64,000 bases of DNA, taken from the NCBI GenBank assembly GCA_016463225.1, contig JAEMRT010000003.1, forward strand, positions 8,073-72,072, given 5' to 3'. The notes below the pieces were generated by a model. It had not been told where the DNA came from. It searched no databases and saw nothing but the letters and a program-made list of their open reading frames with translations. Each line of letters opens with the position of its first letter. Within the stretch, counting starts at the first letter, position 1. This document shows positions 10,732-20,036 of this stretch, piece by piece. Origin of the DNA: Sphingopyxis sp. (GTDB lineage: Bacteria; Pseudomonadota; Alphaproteobacteria; Sphingomonadales; Sphingomonadaceae). The position numbers and the translations under genes are program-made.

Positions 10732-12771
10732 TCATTGCTTGGCCAAATCCGTCAGCGTGCTTGGCGTCAGGATCTGCGGCAGAATTTCCGGTTTTGCCGC
10801 GCCCGGGGCGTACCACAGGTAGAGCGGCACGCTGTTGCGGCCGTGTTCGGCCAGCGTGCGGGTGATGACGGGATCGCCGTTGGTCCAGTCGCCGATGAGG
10901 GTAACGACACCTTTCTTCTTGAAAGTTTCCTGCACCGCCGCGCGGTTGATCGCGCCCGCCTCGTTCGCCTTGCAAGACAGACACCAGTCGGCGGTGAAAT
11001 AGACGAAGACGGGCTTGCCGGTGGCGCGGGCCTTGGCGAGCGCATTGGGCGAGAAGGTTGATCCATCCGCTGCGGCTGTTCGCTCCGCGTCGGCAACATC
11101 CGTTACCGTTCCACCCAAACCGATGACGAAGAGCAGCCCCGCCGCGATCAGCAGCCACGACCGCCGGTCGCCGCGCTGCATCGCGCCATAATGGGTGAGC
11201 AGCACCAGCGCCATGGCAACCGCGACGATCGGCCAGATCAGCTGCGATCCGCTGCCGAGCTGGCGCCACAGCAACCAGCCGAGCGCCAGCGCGGTGAGCC
11301 CCATCGGCAGCGCCATCCATTTGCGGAACCTGTCCATCCACGGCCCCGGCTTGGGCAGCCGGTTGCGCAGCGCCGGGACAAAACCGACGGCGAGAAAGGG
11401 CAGGGCAAGCCCAAGGCCGAGACCGCCAAAAATCGGGAGCGCGGCCCACGCGGGTAGCACCAGCGTCGCGCCCAGCGCAGCGCCGAGCAACGGGCCGCTG
11501 CACGGCGTCGCGACAAAAGCGGCAAGTGCGCCGGTCCAGAATCCGCCTGCTGCGCCGCCCTTGTCGACCAGTGCCTGACCGCCGCCAAACGATGGCAATT
11601 CATAGGCGCCGAGCAAGTTGAGCGTAATCGCAAGCGCGAGGATCAGCAGCGCCAGAACGCTGACGGGATGTTGCAATTGAAACGCCCAGCCGACCTGTTC
11701 GCCCACCGCGCGTAGCGCGAGCAGCGCAGCGCCGAGCAGCAACGCGGTGACGATCGCGCCCGCGGTATAGGCCAGCGCCTCGAGCTTCGCCGATCGCGCG
11801 TCGCCGCCCGAGCGCGCGAGACTGAGCGCCTTGAGGCTGAGGATCGGGAAGACGCAGGGCATCAGGTTGAGGATCAACCCGCCGAGGATCGCGCCGCCGA
11901 GCGCGGTCCAGAACAGACCGAAATCGATGGCATCTGTCGTTCCAGCGATCGCCTCACCCGCGGTCGGCACCGCGCCGGGCTCGAACTTGACCGAAAGCCC
12001 GCGTCCCTCGCCAAGTTTGAGCAGCGCCGCGATCGGTCCCGCGGCTTCGCCCTTGGCGCGCGTCTCGACGATGATGAAATCGCCATTGCGGCTGAATTGC
12101 TGTGGCGCGACATAATCGACCAGATTCTGCGTCTCGACGAAAATATAGGGTGCGTTGAGCGTCGACCGGGCGGGCAGGGGGATAGCAAAGCGCACGGTAT
12201 CGCCGCGCCGCTCCCAAGTTCCGCTACGATCGAGCGGCTGCGGCAGCAGCGCGCGCCAGCCGTCGAAGCGCACCCGCGACGCGGCTGGAACAGCGCCATC
12301 GCCCGCCTTGAGCGTGACCGAAATTACCGCCTTTTCCGGCACGCACACCTTGTCGGTGCAGGCGAGCCAGTTGGCCACGCCCGAAAGCGTCAAATCACTT
12401 CCCTGCGCGACCCTTTCGTCAACTTCGACGTCGGCGAGCAGCGCATAGGGGTGTTCGTAAACATGGTTCATCATGCCGAACAGGATCAGCGGTTCGGGGA
12501 CCGGATAACGCAGCGGTGCGACCGTCACCCCCTCTGGCGCATTCCATTCGATCGACAGCCCGAACCCGGCATCGCCGCCATTGATCCAATAGCCGTGCCA
12601 GCCCTTGTCGGGGTTCATCGTGAGCGCAAGCGTTGTCGCGCCGCCGGGCGCGGGCGCGCTGGATTCGGCAACCAGCTTAGGCTGGATATGCGTCGTTTGC
12701 GCCTGCGCGGGGCCAAGCGCGAGCAGGGCGAACGCGAGCAGTGCCAGCGCCGCACGCCAAAGGCTTGTCAC
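10732..12771 (-). CDS. dsbD: Thiol:disulfide interchange protein DsbD / ScsB family
   Basis: The 679-aa inner-membrane protein moves electrons from cytoplasmic thioredoxin to periplasmic thiols. After a signal peptide ending near PAQA it has a periplasmic alpha-like domain with WLACTDKVCVPE, a central eight-helix DsbD domain with redox cysteines in NLMPCVFPI and ATPCSGPLL, and a C-terminal thioredoxin domain with WCLSCK. A GTG start at 12771 is chosen because AAGGA lies 7 bases before it; an ATG at 12795 lacks a ribosome binding site. It is divergent from the phosphatase gene at 12897. Confidence 0.9.
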   Translation of the reverse strand: MTSLWRAALALLAFALLALGPAQAQTTHIQPKLVAESSAPAPGGATTLALTMNPDKGWHGYWINGGDAGFGLSIEWNAPEGVTVAPLRYPVPEPLILFGMMNHVYEHPYALLADVEVDERVAQGSDLTLSGVANWLACTDKVCVPEKAVISVTLKAGDGAVPAASRVRFDGWRALLPQPLDRSGTWERRGDTVRFAIPLPARSTLNAPYIFVETQNLVDYVAPQQFSRNGDFIIVETRAKGEAAGPIAALLKLGEGRGLSVKFEPGAVPTAGEAIAGTTDAIDFGLFWTALGGAILGGLILNLMPCVFPILSLKALSLARSGGDARSAKLEALAYTAGAIVTALLLGAALLALRAVGEQVGWAFQLQHPVSVLALLILALAITLNLLGAYELPSFGGGQALVDKGGAAGGFWTGALAAFVATPCSGPLLGAALGATLVLPAWAALPIFGGLGLGLALPFLAVGFVPALRNRLPKPGPWMDRFRKWMALPMGLTALALGWLLWRQLGSGSQLIWPIVAVAMALVLLTHYGAMQRGDRRSWLLIAAGLLFVIGLGGTVTDVADAERTAAADGSTFSPNALAKARATGKPVFVYFTADWCLSCKANEAGAINRAAVQETFKKKGVVTLIGDWTNGDPVITRTLAEHGRNSVPLYLWYAPGAAKPEILPQILTPSTLTDLAKQ

Positions 12772-12896
12772 AAAAACGTCCTTGCCGCGATCCATGCCGG
12801 TTCCGCTGTCACCTGTCTCTCGAGGCTTGCCATATAGGCGGGTTTCGCCGAGAGGACAGCCCGCGCTGACACCCTTGTGCAACGGAGACGCCGCTC

Positions 12897-14573
12897 GTGA
12901 CGCTGAACCCTCTCAAAATCGCCCTGGCCGCCACCCTCTGCATCGGCAGCGGCAGCGCCGTTCTCGCGCAGAACTCGGCCCCGCCAGTCGCCAAAGTGAC
13001 CGCCGCGACCCCGCCGCCCAAGCTGATCGTGATGGTTGCGGTCGATCAGCTGTCGGCCGATCTGTTCGCCGAATATCGCGGTAAGTTCACCGGCGGCCTT
13101 GCGCGGTTGGCGTCGGGCGCCGTCTTTCCGTCGGGCTATCAGGCGCATGGTGCGACCGAAACCTGCCCCGGCCATTCGACGATCCTGACCGGCAGTCATC
13201 CCGGGCGCGCCGGGATCGTCGCCAACAATTATTTCGACCTCTCGGTCGGCCGCGAAGACAAGCGCGTCTATTGCGCCGAAGACGAAAGCGTCCCCGGTAC
13301 CGCATCGGGCGGCGGCAAATATGCGCCGTCGGTGAACCATCTTCTCGTTCCGACTCTCGGCGATTTGATGAAGGCGCGCGACCCCAACACGCAGGTTGTG
13401 TCGGTCGCGGGCAAGGACCGCGCTGCGATCATGATGGGCGGACGTCAGGCCGACGAGCTGCTGTGGCTCGCGCCCACCGGTCTCACCAGCTACCGCGGCA
13501 CCACCCTGTCACCGACCGCGACGCAGGCCGGTGCGGCAATCGCCGCCGCCATCGCGCAGCCGCGCCCGGGGCTGGCGCTGCCCGCCGATTGCGCGGCGCA
13601 CGACATTGCCATCCCGGTGGGCGACAAGGGCGCCACCGTCGGTACGGGCCGCATGGCACGCGATGCGGGCGATTTTCGCCGCTTTATGGCCTCACCCGAA
13701 GCCGACGGCGCGGTCCTCGCGACCGCCGCGGCGATGCGCCAGGTGCGCAAGATGGGCGAGGGCAGCGGCACCGACCTGCTGATCGTCGGCCTGTCGGCGA
13801 CCGATTATGTCGGCCATGGCGTGGGTACGGAAGGCGCCGAAATGTGCCTCCAGATGATGGGGCTCGACCGCGAACTCGGCGACTTTTTCGCGCGGCTCGA
13901 TGCGACCGGCATCGACTATGCCGTCGCGCTGACCGCCGACCATGGCGGGCATGACATGCCCGAACGCAATCGCCAGAATGGCTGGCCGGCGGCGCAGCGC
14001 GTCGACCGGGCGCTTGATCCCGATACGCTCGGTAAGGCGGTCGCCGAAAAGCTCGGCCTGCCGCAGCCTTTGCTTTATGGCGACGGCCCGTTCGGCGACA
14101 TGTATCTGTCGAAGGCGTTGACCCCGGCGCAGCGCCAGGCGGCACAGGCCGAAATCCTGGCGCGGCTGCGCGCGCATCCGCAGATCGAAGCGGTCGTGAC
14201 CGCCGAGGAGCTGGCGAGCCGGCCGGTCTCGAAACAGGCGCCCGACACCTGGAGCCTGCACGACAAGCTGCGCGCGTCGTTCCACCAGGGCCGCTCGGGC
14301 GATTTTATCGTGGTCCTGAAACCGCGGGTCACTCCGATTCCCGAATCGGGACTCGGCTATGTTGCGACGCACGGGTCGGTGTGGGACTATGACCGGCGCG
14401 TGCCGATGCTGTTCTGGCGCAAGGGGCTCGCCGGGTTCGAACAGCCTAATGCGGTGATGACGGTCGATATCATGCCGACGCTGGCATCGCTGATCGGCGT
14501 ACCGGTCGATGCGGGCAAGATCGACGGACGCTGCCTCGACCTGTTGTCGGGCGCCGACAGCAGTTGTCGTTAG
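12897..14573 (+). CDS. phoK: PhoK-type alkaline phosphatase (Thr nucleophile)
   Basis: The 558-aa exported protein has a signal peptide (cleavage near AVLAQ) and an alkaline phosphatase superfamily fold. Thr89 lies in GATETCPGHST at the nucleophile position, KDR at 173-175 supplies the phosphate-binding Lys and Arg, and metal ligands appear in VAVDQLSADL, TADHGGHDMP and YVATHGS. This matches Sphingomonas PhoK/SPAP, which is about 559 aa with Thr89 as nucleophile. It would release phosphate from monoesters in the periplasm or outside the cell. The start is GTG with GGAG upstream. No Pho box was identified. Confidence 0.88.
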   Translation: MTLNPLKIALAATLCIGSGSAVLAQNSAPPVAKVTAATPPPKLIVMVAVDQLSADLFAEYRGKFTGGLARLASGAVFPSGYQAHGATETCPGHSTILTGSHPGRAGIVANNYFDLSVGREDKRVYCAEDESVPGTASGGGKYAPSVNHLLVPTLGDLMKARDPNTQVVSVAGKDRAAIMMGGRQADELLWLAPTGLTSYRGTTLSPTATQAGAAIAAAIAQPRPGLALPADCAAHDIAIPVGDKGATVGTGRMARDAGDFRRFMASPEADGAVLATAAAMRQVRKMGEGSGTDLLIVGLSATDYVGHGVGTEGAEMCLQMMGLDRELGDFFARLDATGIDYAVALTADHGGHDMPERNRQNGWPAAQRVDRALDPDTLGKAVAEKLGLPQPLLYGDGPFGDMYLSKALTPAQRQAAQAEILARLRAHPQIEAVVTAEELASRPVSKQAPDTWSLHDKLRASFHQGRSGDFIVVLKPRVTPIPESGLGYVATHGSVWDYDRRVPMLFWRKGLAGFEQPNAVMTVDIMPTLASLIGVPVDAGKIDGRCLDLLSGADSSCR

Positions 14574-14593
14574 GGACGAGAAAAGAAGCGAAT

Positions 14594-15424
14594 ATGACGA
14601 AGTTTTTGCGGGATTTCTCCGGCCAGTTGCTGCTGGTCGGTTGTGGCAACATGGCGGGCGCGATGCTTGATCGCTGGCTGGCGGCGGGCCTGGACCGCGC
14701 GCAGGTCTCGATCGTCGATCCCATTGCGACACCGCGCGACGGTGTCGTCCAATACGCATCGCTGGCAGACTGGCAGGCCGCGGGCGGCACCGCCGACTGG
14801 ATCATGCTGGGCATGAAGCCGCAGCAACTGGGCGATGTCGCCGATCTGCTGGCGCCGCTGGCGACTGGCGGCGTCCATCTGATGTCGATCCTGGCGGGCG
14901 TTTCGCTTTCCGATCTCGCGGCGCGTTTCCCTAGTGCTGGCGCGCAGGTTCGCATCCTGCCCAACCTCGCTGCGCGCATCGGCGCCGGGGTGACCGCCGT
15001 CGCGACGCTGGGCGACGCCGATGGCGAGGCGATCGCCGCGCTGCTCGATCCGCTGGGCCAGACGGTGACGCTCGCCGACGATTCGACGATGGATCTGGTC
15101 ACCGCCTTTACCGGCAGCGGCCCGGCCTTTGTGTTTCGCCTGATCGAATCCTACGCCGCGGCGGGCGAGCGGCTGGGCCTGTCGGCGGAGGATGCGCTGG
15201 CGCTGGCCACGGCAACCTTCGGCGGCGCCACCGCGCTGCTCGCCGACAGCGGCGAAAAGCCCGGGGTGCTGATTGCGCAGGTGGCGAGCAAGGGCGGCAC
15301 GACGCAGGCCGGGCTCGACGTCCTCGACAGCGACGGACAGATCGCCGCGCTGCTCACCAATGTGCTGCGCGCGGCGCGCGACCGCGGGCGCGAGCTTGCC
15401 GATATTGCGCGCGGCGAGGGCTAA
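14594..15424 (+). CDS. proC: Pyrroline-5-carboxylate reductase
   Basis: The 276-aa enzyme makes proline from pyrroline-5-carboxylate with NAD(P)H. It has the Rossmann motif LLLVGCGNMAGAML at the N-terminus, WIMLGMKPQQ in the middle, and the C-terminal dimerisation domain with FTGSGPAFVFRLIES and the signature VASKGGTTQAGLDVL. The start at 14594 sits 20 bases after the phosphatase stop. Its stop overlaps that of the convergent marR gene by 2 bases. Confidence 0.95.
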   Translation: MTKFLRDFSGQLLLVGCGNMAGAMLDRWLAAGLDRAQVSIVDPIATPRDGVVQYASLADWQAAGGTADWIMLGMKPQQLGDVADLLAPLATGGVHLMSILAGVSLSDLAARFPSAGAQVRILPNLAARIGAGVTAVATLGDADGEAIAALLDPLGQTVTLADDSTMDLVTAFTGSGPAFVFRLIESYAAAGERLGLSAEDALALATATFGGATALLADSGEKPGVLIAQVASKGGTTQAGLDVLDSDGQIAALLTNVLRAARDRGRELADIARGEG

Positions 15425-15933
15425 GCCGGACCCTTGCCCAGCGCCGCGATGCGTTTGCGGTCGCGCGCGGGAACAAGTGCTTCGCTGACGTGCCAGAACC
15501 CGGTCACCGCCTGTTGTCCGGCGTGGGTATAGGCGCGGCTCATCGTGTCGCGCAGCAGCGTGAAGATCGCCGCTTCGATCACGCGCCCGGCTTCGGTCAG
15601 CCGCAGTTCCTTTTGCCGCCGGTCGCGATTGCCGGGCCGCGTTGTCAGCATGTCGCGCGCTTCCAATTCCTTGACCACCCGGCCGAGCGATTGTTTGGTG
15701 ATCCCCAGCAACGCGAGCAGGTCCGAAATCGTCAGCCCCGGTTGCCGCGCGATGAAATAGAGCGCGCGATAATGCGCGCGCCCCAGTTCCTGCTCGGCGA
15801 GCTGCGCGTCGATCGACCGCCACAGCGACGCATGCGCGAAAAACAGAAATTCGATGCCCCGGCGCACTTCGTCTTCGCGCAAGAAAAGGGCAGACGCAGC
15901 GGGTACTTGTGAAAGAAAATTTTCATCCGGCAT
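15421..15933 (-). CDS. MarR-family transcriptional regulator
   Basis: The 170-aa protein has a MarR winged-helix fold: RAHYRALYFIARQPGLTIS leads into DLLALLGITKQSLGRVVKEL (recognition helix), and the wing is LTTRPGNRDRRQKELRLTEAG. The N-terminal and C-terminal helices would make the dimer interface. It is divergent from ilvE with 78 bases between the starts, so it may control itself and ilvE, but no clear dyad was found. Its ligand is unknown. Confidence 0.88.
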   Translation of the reverse strand: MPDENFLSQVPAASALFLREDEVRRGIEFLFFAHASLWRSIDAQLAEQELGRAHYRALYFIARQPGLTISDLLALLGITKQSLGRVVKELEARDMLTTRPGNRDRRQKELRLTEAGRVIEAAIFTLLRDTMSRAYTHAGQQAVTGFWHVSEALVPARDRKRIAALGKGPA

Positions 15934-16011
15934 AGTCACTATCGTTGCGCGCCGCGCTCGTCTTTGGCAAGAGGCGCGCACCATAGACCCCATAACCATA
16001 GGTGTTTTCGC

Positions 16012-17097
16012 ATGTCCGCTCCCGCCTTCACCCATCTGCCGCACCCCAATCGCGTTGCGGACGATGTACGGGCGGCGGCGATTGCCGACCCAGCGTTCGG
16101 GCGCGTCTTCACCGACCATATGGTGTCGATCCGCTATACCGAGGGGCAGGGCTGGCACGACGCGCAGGTAATGCCGCGCGGGCCGCTGACGCTCGATCCC
16201 GCGACCGCGGTGCTGCATTATGCACAAGAGATTTTCGAGGGGCTCAAGGCGTACCGTCTCGACGACGGGTCGATGGCGCTGTTCCGGGTCGAGGCCAATG
16301 CGGCGCGCTTCAACGCCAGCGCGCGCCGCATGGCGATGGCCGAAATGCCCGAGGAGCTGTTCATCGCCGCGGTCAAGGAAGCCGTCGCCGCCGATGCACG
16401 CTGGTTCCCGCCGGTCGACGGTGGCGCGCTGTACCTGCGCCCCTTCATGTTCGCGAGCGAGGTGTTCCTCGGCGTGAAGCCTGCAGCTGAATATCAGTTC
16501 CTCGTCATCACCTCGCCCGTCGGCAATTATTTCAAATCGGGCGCCCCGGCGATTTCGCTGTGGGTGTCGGAAGATTTCACCCGCGCCGCGCCGGGCGGTA
16601 CCGGCGCCGCCAAATGCGGCGGCAATTATGCCTCCAGCCTGATCGCGCAGCGCGAGGCCATTTCCAAGGGGCACGACCAGGTCGTCTTCCTCGACGCCGC
16701 CGAGCATCGCTGGATCGAGGAGCTGGGCGGCATGAACATGTTCTTCGTGTTCGACGACGGCAGCATCGTCACCCCGCCGCTGACCGGCACGATCCTGCCC
16801 GGAATCACCCGCGACGCGATCATCACGCTGGCGCGCGGCGCCGGGCTGACGGTGCGCGAAGAACCCTATGCGATCGACCAGTGGCAGGCCGATGCCGAGA
16901 GCGGCCGCCTGACCGAAAGCTTTGCCTGCGGCACCGCCGCGGTGGTGACCCCGGTGGGCAAGGTCACGCGCGGCGACACCAGCTTCACCATCGGCGCGGG
17001 CGGTCCGGGGCAGGTGACCGGTATGCTCAAGGACAAGCTGGTCGATATCCAGCGCGGCCGCGCTGCCGATCCGCACGGCTGGGTGACGCGGCTCTAA
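16012..17097 (+). CDS. ilvE: Branched-chain amino acid aminotransferase
   Basis: The 361-aa PLP enzyme performs the last step of Val, Ile and Leu synthesis and the first of their breakdown. Class IV aminotransferase signatures are present: YAQEIFEGLKAYR, YLRPFMFASE, the catalytic Lys in GGTGAAKCGGNYA, and EELGGMNMFFVF. Length and motifs match the BCAT-II group. A hairpin at 17100-17119 follows the stop. Confidence 0.95.
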   Translation: MSAPAFTHLPHPNRVADDVRAAAIADPAFGRVFTDHMVSIRYTEGQGWHDAQVMPRGPLTLDPATAVLHYAQEIFEGLKAYRLDDGSMALFRVEANAARFNASARRMAMAEMPEELFIAAVKEAVAADARWFPPVDGGALYLRPFMFASEVFLGVKPAAEYQFLVITSPVGNYFKSGAPAISLWVSEDFTRAAPGGTGAAKCGGNYASSLIAQREAISKGHDQVVFLDAAEHRWIEELGGMNMFFVFDDGSIVTPPLTGTILPGITRDAIITLARGAGLTVREEPYAIDQWQADAESGRLTESFACGTAAVVTPVGKVTRGDTSFTIGAGGPGQVTGMLKDKLVDIQRGRAADPHGWVTRL

Positions 17098-17099
17098 GG

Positions 17100-17119
17100 G
17101 CCGCCTTGCATTAGGCGGC
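17100..17119 (+). terminator. Hairpin after ilvE, possible terminator
   Basis: GCCGCCT (17100-17106) pairs with AGGCGGC (17113-17119) around a six-base loop, directly after the ilvE stop. There is no T-run after it, so termination may be weak or Rho-dependent. Confidence 0.4.
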
Positions 17120-17153
17120 GGCGCGTTATAGAGCGCGCCTCGCACCGGCCCGT

Positions 17154-17228
17154 TGGGGCGTCGCCAAGTGGTAAGGCAGCGGCTTTTGATGCCGCCATTC
17201 GCAGGTTCGAATCCTGCCGCCCCAGCCA
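17154..17228 (+). tRNA. tRNA-Gln (anticodon TTG)
   Basis: The acceptor arms TGGGGCG (17154-17160) and CGCCCCA (17218-17224) pair, with discriminator G and an encoded CCA at 17226-17228. The anticodon stem GCGGC/GCCGC encloses the loop TTTTGAT, with anticodon TTG at 17186-17188. The T arm carries GGTTCGAATCC. The integrase gene starts 162 bases downstream, which makes the 3' end of this tRNA the likely integration site. Confidence 0.95.
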
Positions 17229-17389
17229 GCCGAATCCTCAAGATTCGGCTGAAAACCAAGGGATGCCGGTGCAAATGAGTGGTCTGTCGGTACGACAGCT
17301 CTAGCCAGTTTTGGACTGGTTTTGACACCATTTGTATCACGATTTGTATCCTGATTTTCTGGGTTGGGAGCCGATTATGGAGTCGGCCT

Positions 17390-18685
17390 GTGTCCAAAGT
17401 TGCTGCATTCACGCCTGCGTCTATCGATGCGCTGCGTAAGGGGAGCCTCATTGATCCGCTTACACCGGGTCTAAAAATCAAAATCCTGTCCAGCGGAAAG
17501 AAGAAATGGAAATATTATCGCCGAATTGTGGGGGACCAGTTCATCAGGCTGACGCTCGGCGAATTTCCTGCCCATACTATCTCGGATGCGCGCGCGTGGG
17601 CGCGCGAACTGAACGAGAAGGTCGAGGAAGGCACTGATCCGCGCGAGGAAAGACGCCGGGCCGACGAACGCGCAAGCATGACCGTGGCGCGCGCGCACTC
17701 TCTCTATATCGAAGCCGCGCGAGAGGGGCGGGCGTCACGCGCCAAGCGCATGAACAAGCCCCGGACCATCACCGACAAACTGAAAATCTATCGCTGCGAT
17801 ATCGCGCCAAAGCTCGGAAAGCGATCGATCTACGACGTAACCGAGCGGGACCTGCTCATGCTCGTCAAAACCAAGGGCCGAACAGCGAAGGTCCGCGCGA
17901 ACCGGCTAGCATCCGAACTCAAGGTGTTCTTCGGATGGGCCTCCAGCCTGAGAGGATTAGAAGTTGGGCTGGAAGAGAACCCCGCCCGTCGGCTGGCCGA
18001 CATTCGATATCCCGAGCCCCCACGCCAGCGGAAGCTGAGCACGGAAGAAATTGGCTGGTATTTTCGCGCCGTTGCCGAAGAAGAAGAGCGCGACTTCCGG
18101 CGAGGCCTTGTTCTGCTGTTGCTGACCGCTGTCCGTATCTCCGAACTTCGCAACGCGCACAGGAGCGAGGTAACCGACGGAATCTGGACGATCCCATCAG
18201 GTCGCAGCAAGAATGACCGACCTCACAGCATCGCGCTTGGTCCTTGGGGGGGCGCCCTGATGGCGACGAACGCCGAGTGGATTTTCCCCGCGCCGAAGGT
18301 TGACGGTCCGCGCAAATCAGGTTGGTACAGGGCGCGCGACCGGGTCCTCGCGCGGATGGCGCTCTACGCCGGTCAGCCTGTAGAACATTTTGTGCCACAT
18401 GATCTTCGCCGCACGATGCGAAGCAACACGAAACGTCTCAAGATCGATTTCGAGACCGCCGAGGCGATGCTTAACCATCTAAAGAGCGGGATGGCGCGAA
18501 TCTACGACGGCTATGAGCATGCCGAAGAAATGGCTGCATCCTTCCATGTGTGGGAAAATGAGCTTGTCGGGATTGCCCGGGAAGCGGGCGTTGCGAACAA
18601 ACTCGACGTTCCGGAAAGTCGGCGGCCGAACCGCGCGGTGGTTCGGGGACGCTATCGTCGGGACGGACGCAAGCCGGGGCACTAG
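17390..18685 (+). CDS. Tyrosine-type site-specific integrase of a genomic island
   Basis: The 431-aa protein has an N-terminal arm-binding domain (LTPGLKIKILSSGKKKWKYY, LTLGEFPAHTISDARAWA), a core-binding domain, and a catalytic domain with TAVRISELR (first Arg), PHDLRRTMRS (His-x-x-Arg), LNHLKSG and the likely nucleophile in IYDGYEHA. This is the P4-like integrase layout of tRNA-targeting islands. A GTG start at 17390 is preferred because GGAG lies 7 bases before it; the open frame upstream (MVCRYDSSSQ) is not conserved in style. No second att copy was found in the window. Confidence 0.9.
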   Translation: MSKVAAFTPASIDALRKGSLIDPLTPGLKIKILSSGKKKWKYYRRIVGDQFIRLTLGEFPAHTISDARAWARELNEKVEEGTDPREERRRADERASMTVARAHSLYIEAAREGRASRAKRMNKPRTITDKLKIYRCDIAPKLGKRSIYDVTERDLLMLVKTKGRTAKVRANRLASELKVFFGWASSLRGLEVGLEENPARRLADIRYPEPPRQRKLSTEEIGWYFRAVAEEEERDFRRGLVLLLLTAVRISELRNAHRSEVTDGIWTIPSGRSKNDRPHSIALGPWGGALMATNAEWIFPAPKVDGPRKSGWYRARDRVLARMALYAGQPVEHFVPHDLRRTMRSNTKRLKIDFETAEAMLNHLKSGMARIYDGYEHAEEMAASFHVWENELVGIAREAGVANKLDVPESRRPNRAVVRGRYRRDGRKPGH

Positions 18686-19214
18686 CGCCGGCAGCTGTCG
18701 ATTTTACTCTAGCACCGGATACTGCCTATCCACTTTCCGGATATCCTGGAGAGAGGCACGTCTCTTGGGATTATCGGCTTGCCCAGAGGCGGCGATTTTG
18801 AACCGCAATCTTATGATGCGGCGCTGTTATGCTGCGCCGCCCGGGCCCATCCTCGACCCGCTTTCCGAATCCATCCGCGCCGTAAAAGGTGGCTGTACGC
18901 CCCAATTAGAGCCATGCCCATAGGTTCAGGTATCCTTGTAAATGTCTTCATCTTCTTAATGAGCCCCATCAACTCGACGAAGAAAGTTAAGCGGCGCGGG
19001 CCTGTCGCGCTGCGCGTGTCAGGCGCGGTCATGGCCGGTCTGCGGTTGAGGGGGCATTATTGACTCCCTCGAGTTTTCAGCGATAGGAGCAATCTCTACT
19101 AATTTAGATGATAATACAGCGAGTTCTTCTAATACCTTTGAAGCGGACTTCCCCGACGGCAATGGACGGCCTTTGGTGGGTTTACATCGCGCTTCGATGA
19201 GCCGGAGACCCAAC
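18686..19214. other. Gap without a convincing gene; holds a dyad motif
   Basis: About 530 bases between the integrase and the DOPA-dioxygenase-like gene. The short open frames here have no recognisable protein features. The notable content is a -35-like TTGACT at 19060-19065 and the dyad at 19095-19111, described separately. Confidence 0.5.
19095..19111. promoter_or_regulatory. Dyad motif TCTACTAATTTAGATGA, candidate operator
   Basis: The 17-mer has the symmetric pattern TCnnCTAAnTTAGnnGA. Nearly the same sequence (one change) occurs at 38816-38832 in front of the sigma54 activator. Its place between a promoter-like element and the gene at 19215 suits a repressor site. The binding protein is unknown. 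Confidence 0.5.
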
Positions 19215-19913
19215 ATGAGCGGACTTGGAAACCCCGACGAAAATCTTGATCGCGAGTGGGCCGAGCGGCTGGCGCCTGATCGCCGCGGACTGATACGCGC
19301 GGGCGCGGGGCTCGTGGCCGCCGGGCTTGCAGGCGCGGCAGGGCAAGCGTTCGCTGCGGAGACGAAGCCGCTTTCAGCCTCGGCGATGGCGCTGCGGACG
19401 AAGACGAGCCCATGGGGTTACGAGACTGACAAGGAACCGACGCCCCGGCCGCATTCCTTTCGGCCCGGCGAGGAGGCGGGTCTACCCGGTCGTCCGCGCG
19501 CCTACACCGATATCGAAAGCTATCATGCGCACATCTATTTCGACGAAGACAGCTACCAGAAAGCGGTACTGATCCGCAAATGGGCGGCCGAGCGCTTCCT
19601 GGTCGAACTAGGCAACTGGAACCTTGAGCCGCGCGGCCCGCACGTCACGCCATCCTTCTACTTCGGCTTTGGGACCGAACTTCAGCCGATCATTCTGCCA
19701 TGGCTCCAGCTCAACAGCCTAGGGCTTACCATCCTCATTCACCCGAACACCGACGATCCGCGTGCGGATCATCTCCACTATTCCCTCTGGGTGAACAGGG
19801 CGCAGCCGGTGAACGCCTATGGCATGAAAAAGGCCGACCTCGCGGCGGGCGAACCCGCGGTCGAGCAAATATATCCGAACACGCGGCCAAGCGTGCCGAT
19901 CGAAAAGAGCTGA
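19215..19913 (+). CDS. DOPA 4,5-dioxygenase family protein with Tat-like signal
   Basis: The 232-aa protein has a Tat-like leader (DRRGLIRAGAGLVAAGLAGA, with AFA before the likely cleavage site) and then a DOPA-dioxygenase domain: YTDIESYHAHIYFDE, VELGNWNLEPRGPHVTPSFY and LTILIHPNTDDPRADHLHYS. The His residues in HAHIYF, HPNTDD and DHLHYS are the likely iron ligands. Family members open catechol rings in the extradiol mode, but most are small cytoplasmic proteins, so the export signal is unusual. GGAG 7 bases before the ATG supports the start. The substrate is unknown. Confidence 0.75.
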   Translation: MSGLGNPDENLDREWAERLAPDRRGLIRAGAGLVAAGLAGAAGQAFAAETKPLSASAMALRTKTSPWGYETDKEPTPRPHSFRPGEEAGLPGRPRAYTDIESYHAHIYFDEDSYQKAVLIRKWAAERFLVELGNWNLEPRGPHVTPSFYFGFGTELQPIILPWLQLNSLGLTILIHPNTDDPRADHLHYSLWVNRAQPVNAYGMKKADLAAGEPAVEQIYPNTRPSVPIEKS

Positions 19914-20036
19914 GCGGGGCTTGCCGGCGATTGTTATGGGTTTTCCGCTTCTGATGGAATGCTCGCCTAGCATCCCGGCTTCGGCTGCGCAGCCTCGACT
20001 TTCCCGCGACGAATCGAGGCCGGTCCTGCTAACGGG

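Noticed and set aside
17279-17389. N-terminal extension of the integrase from 17279
   Set aside because: The extra 37 residues are Cys- and Ile-rich without domain features, and GGAG precedes the GTG at 17390.
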